The position numbers and the translations under genes are program-made. Under the pieces are notes generated by a model that was given only the letters and a program-made list of their open reading frames with translations, had not been told where the DNA came from and made no database searches. Of a DNA stretch of 64,000 nucleotides, positions 63,976-64,000 are shown one piece after another. Location: NCBI RefSeq assembly GCF_018332715.1, contig NZ_BOQP01000017.1, positions 248,001 through 312,000 on the forward strand. The letters are read 5' to 3'. Source of the DNA: Winogradskya consettensis. GTDB lineage: Bacteria > Actinomycetota > Actinomycetes > Mycobacteriales > Micromonosporaceae. The first letter of the stretch is position 1. The number at the start of each line of letters is the position of its first letter.

Positions 63976-64000
63976 TGCGCGACCTCATCACCAGCTGGCA

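Overview
The window is very GC-rich, with GTG/TTG starts, Tat and lipoprotein signals, LacI/TetR regulators and secreted hydrolases. This points to a mycelial soil actinobacterium, probably Actinoplanes-like (Micromonosporaceae). The taxon is an inference from gene style; no rRNA or tRNA gene was seen.

Layout. 0-5.3 kb: a heterodimeric ABC exporter whose first subunit has a degenerate nucleotide site, a FolP2-type dihydropteroate synthase paralogue, and a divergent TetR/DHA2 efflux pair with three operators. 5.3-10.4 kb: a repeat-rich spacer, two HEAT-like proteins, a Tat-exported intradiol dioxygenase and a GNAT. 10.4-17.2 kb: two closely similar LacI regulators flanking a secreted Vps62-like protein, then a sugar ABC importer (lipoprotein plus two permeases). 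17.2-25.5 kb: VanX-like dipeptidase, flavin/PLP-oxidase-fold protein, an NAD-dependent DNA ligase, a frameshifted SDR, and a P450/ferredoxin pair with its TetR. 25.5-32.2 kb: DctA transporter, M14 metallocarboxypeptidase and a CitA/CitB-type two-component system. 32.2-35.7 kb: a decayed zone (beheaded TetR, beheaded and frameshifted siderophore-interacting protein, LuxR and other remnants, tandem repeats) enclosing an intact NLP/NPP1 protein and a membrane-anchored XRE protein. 35.7-39.6 kb: a PotABCD/Fbp-type ABC importer. 39.8-50.7 kb: GNAT, GH3 glycosidase, class A PBP, lipoprotein hydrolase, GntP, FUSC, and a divergent SDR/TetR pair. 50.7-64 kb: small membrane protein, HIT protein, SDR, ECF sigma pair, an internally deleted TIR-domain pseudogene, NCS2 permease, pilin-like protein, MFS, Pro/Thr-rich protein, HtpG, SEC-C and EVE proteins, and an MDR reductase.

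How it works together. The same 13-bp palindrome, roughly CYGAAACTTYCGG, occurs before both lacI genes, before the secreted Vps62-like gene, at the sugar-ABC promoter, and twice before the GH3 gene 27 kb away. This suggests a split BxlR/BxlEFG/BxlA-like regulon for (xylo- or gluco-) oligosaccharides. The exported dioxygenase, NLP protein and GH3 enzyme fit life on plant debris. At least ten genes have a -10-like TANNNT hexamer 6-8 nt before the start codon, the layout of leaderless transcripts.

The most notable oddities are the split regulon, the TIR pseudogene, and the junction where a divergent tetR/SIP pair has lost both 5' ends. No phage, transposase, CRISPR array or secondary-metabolite cluster was found.
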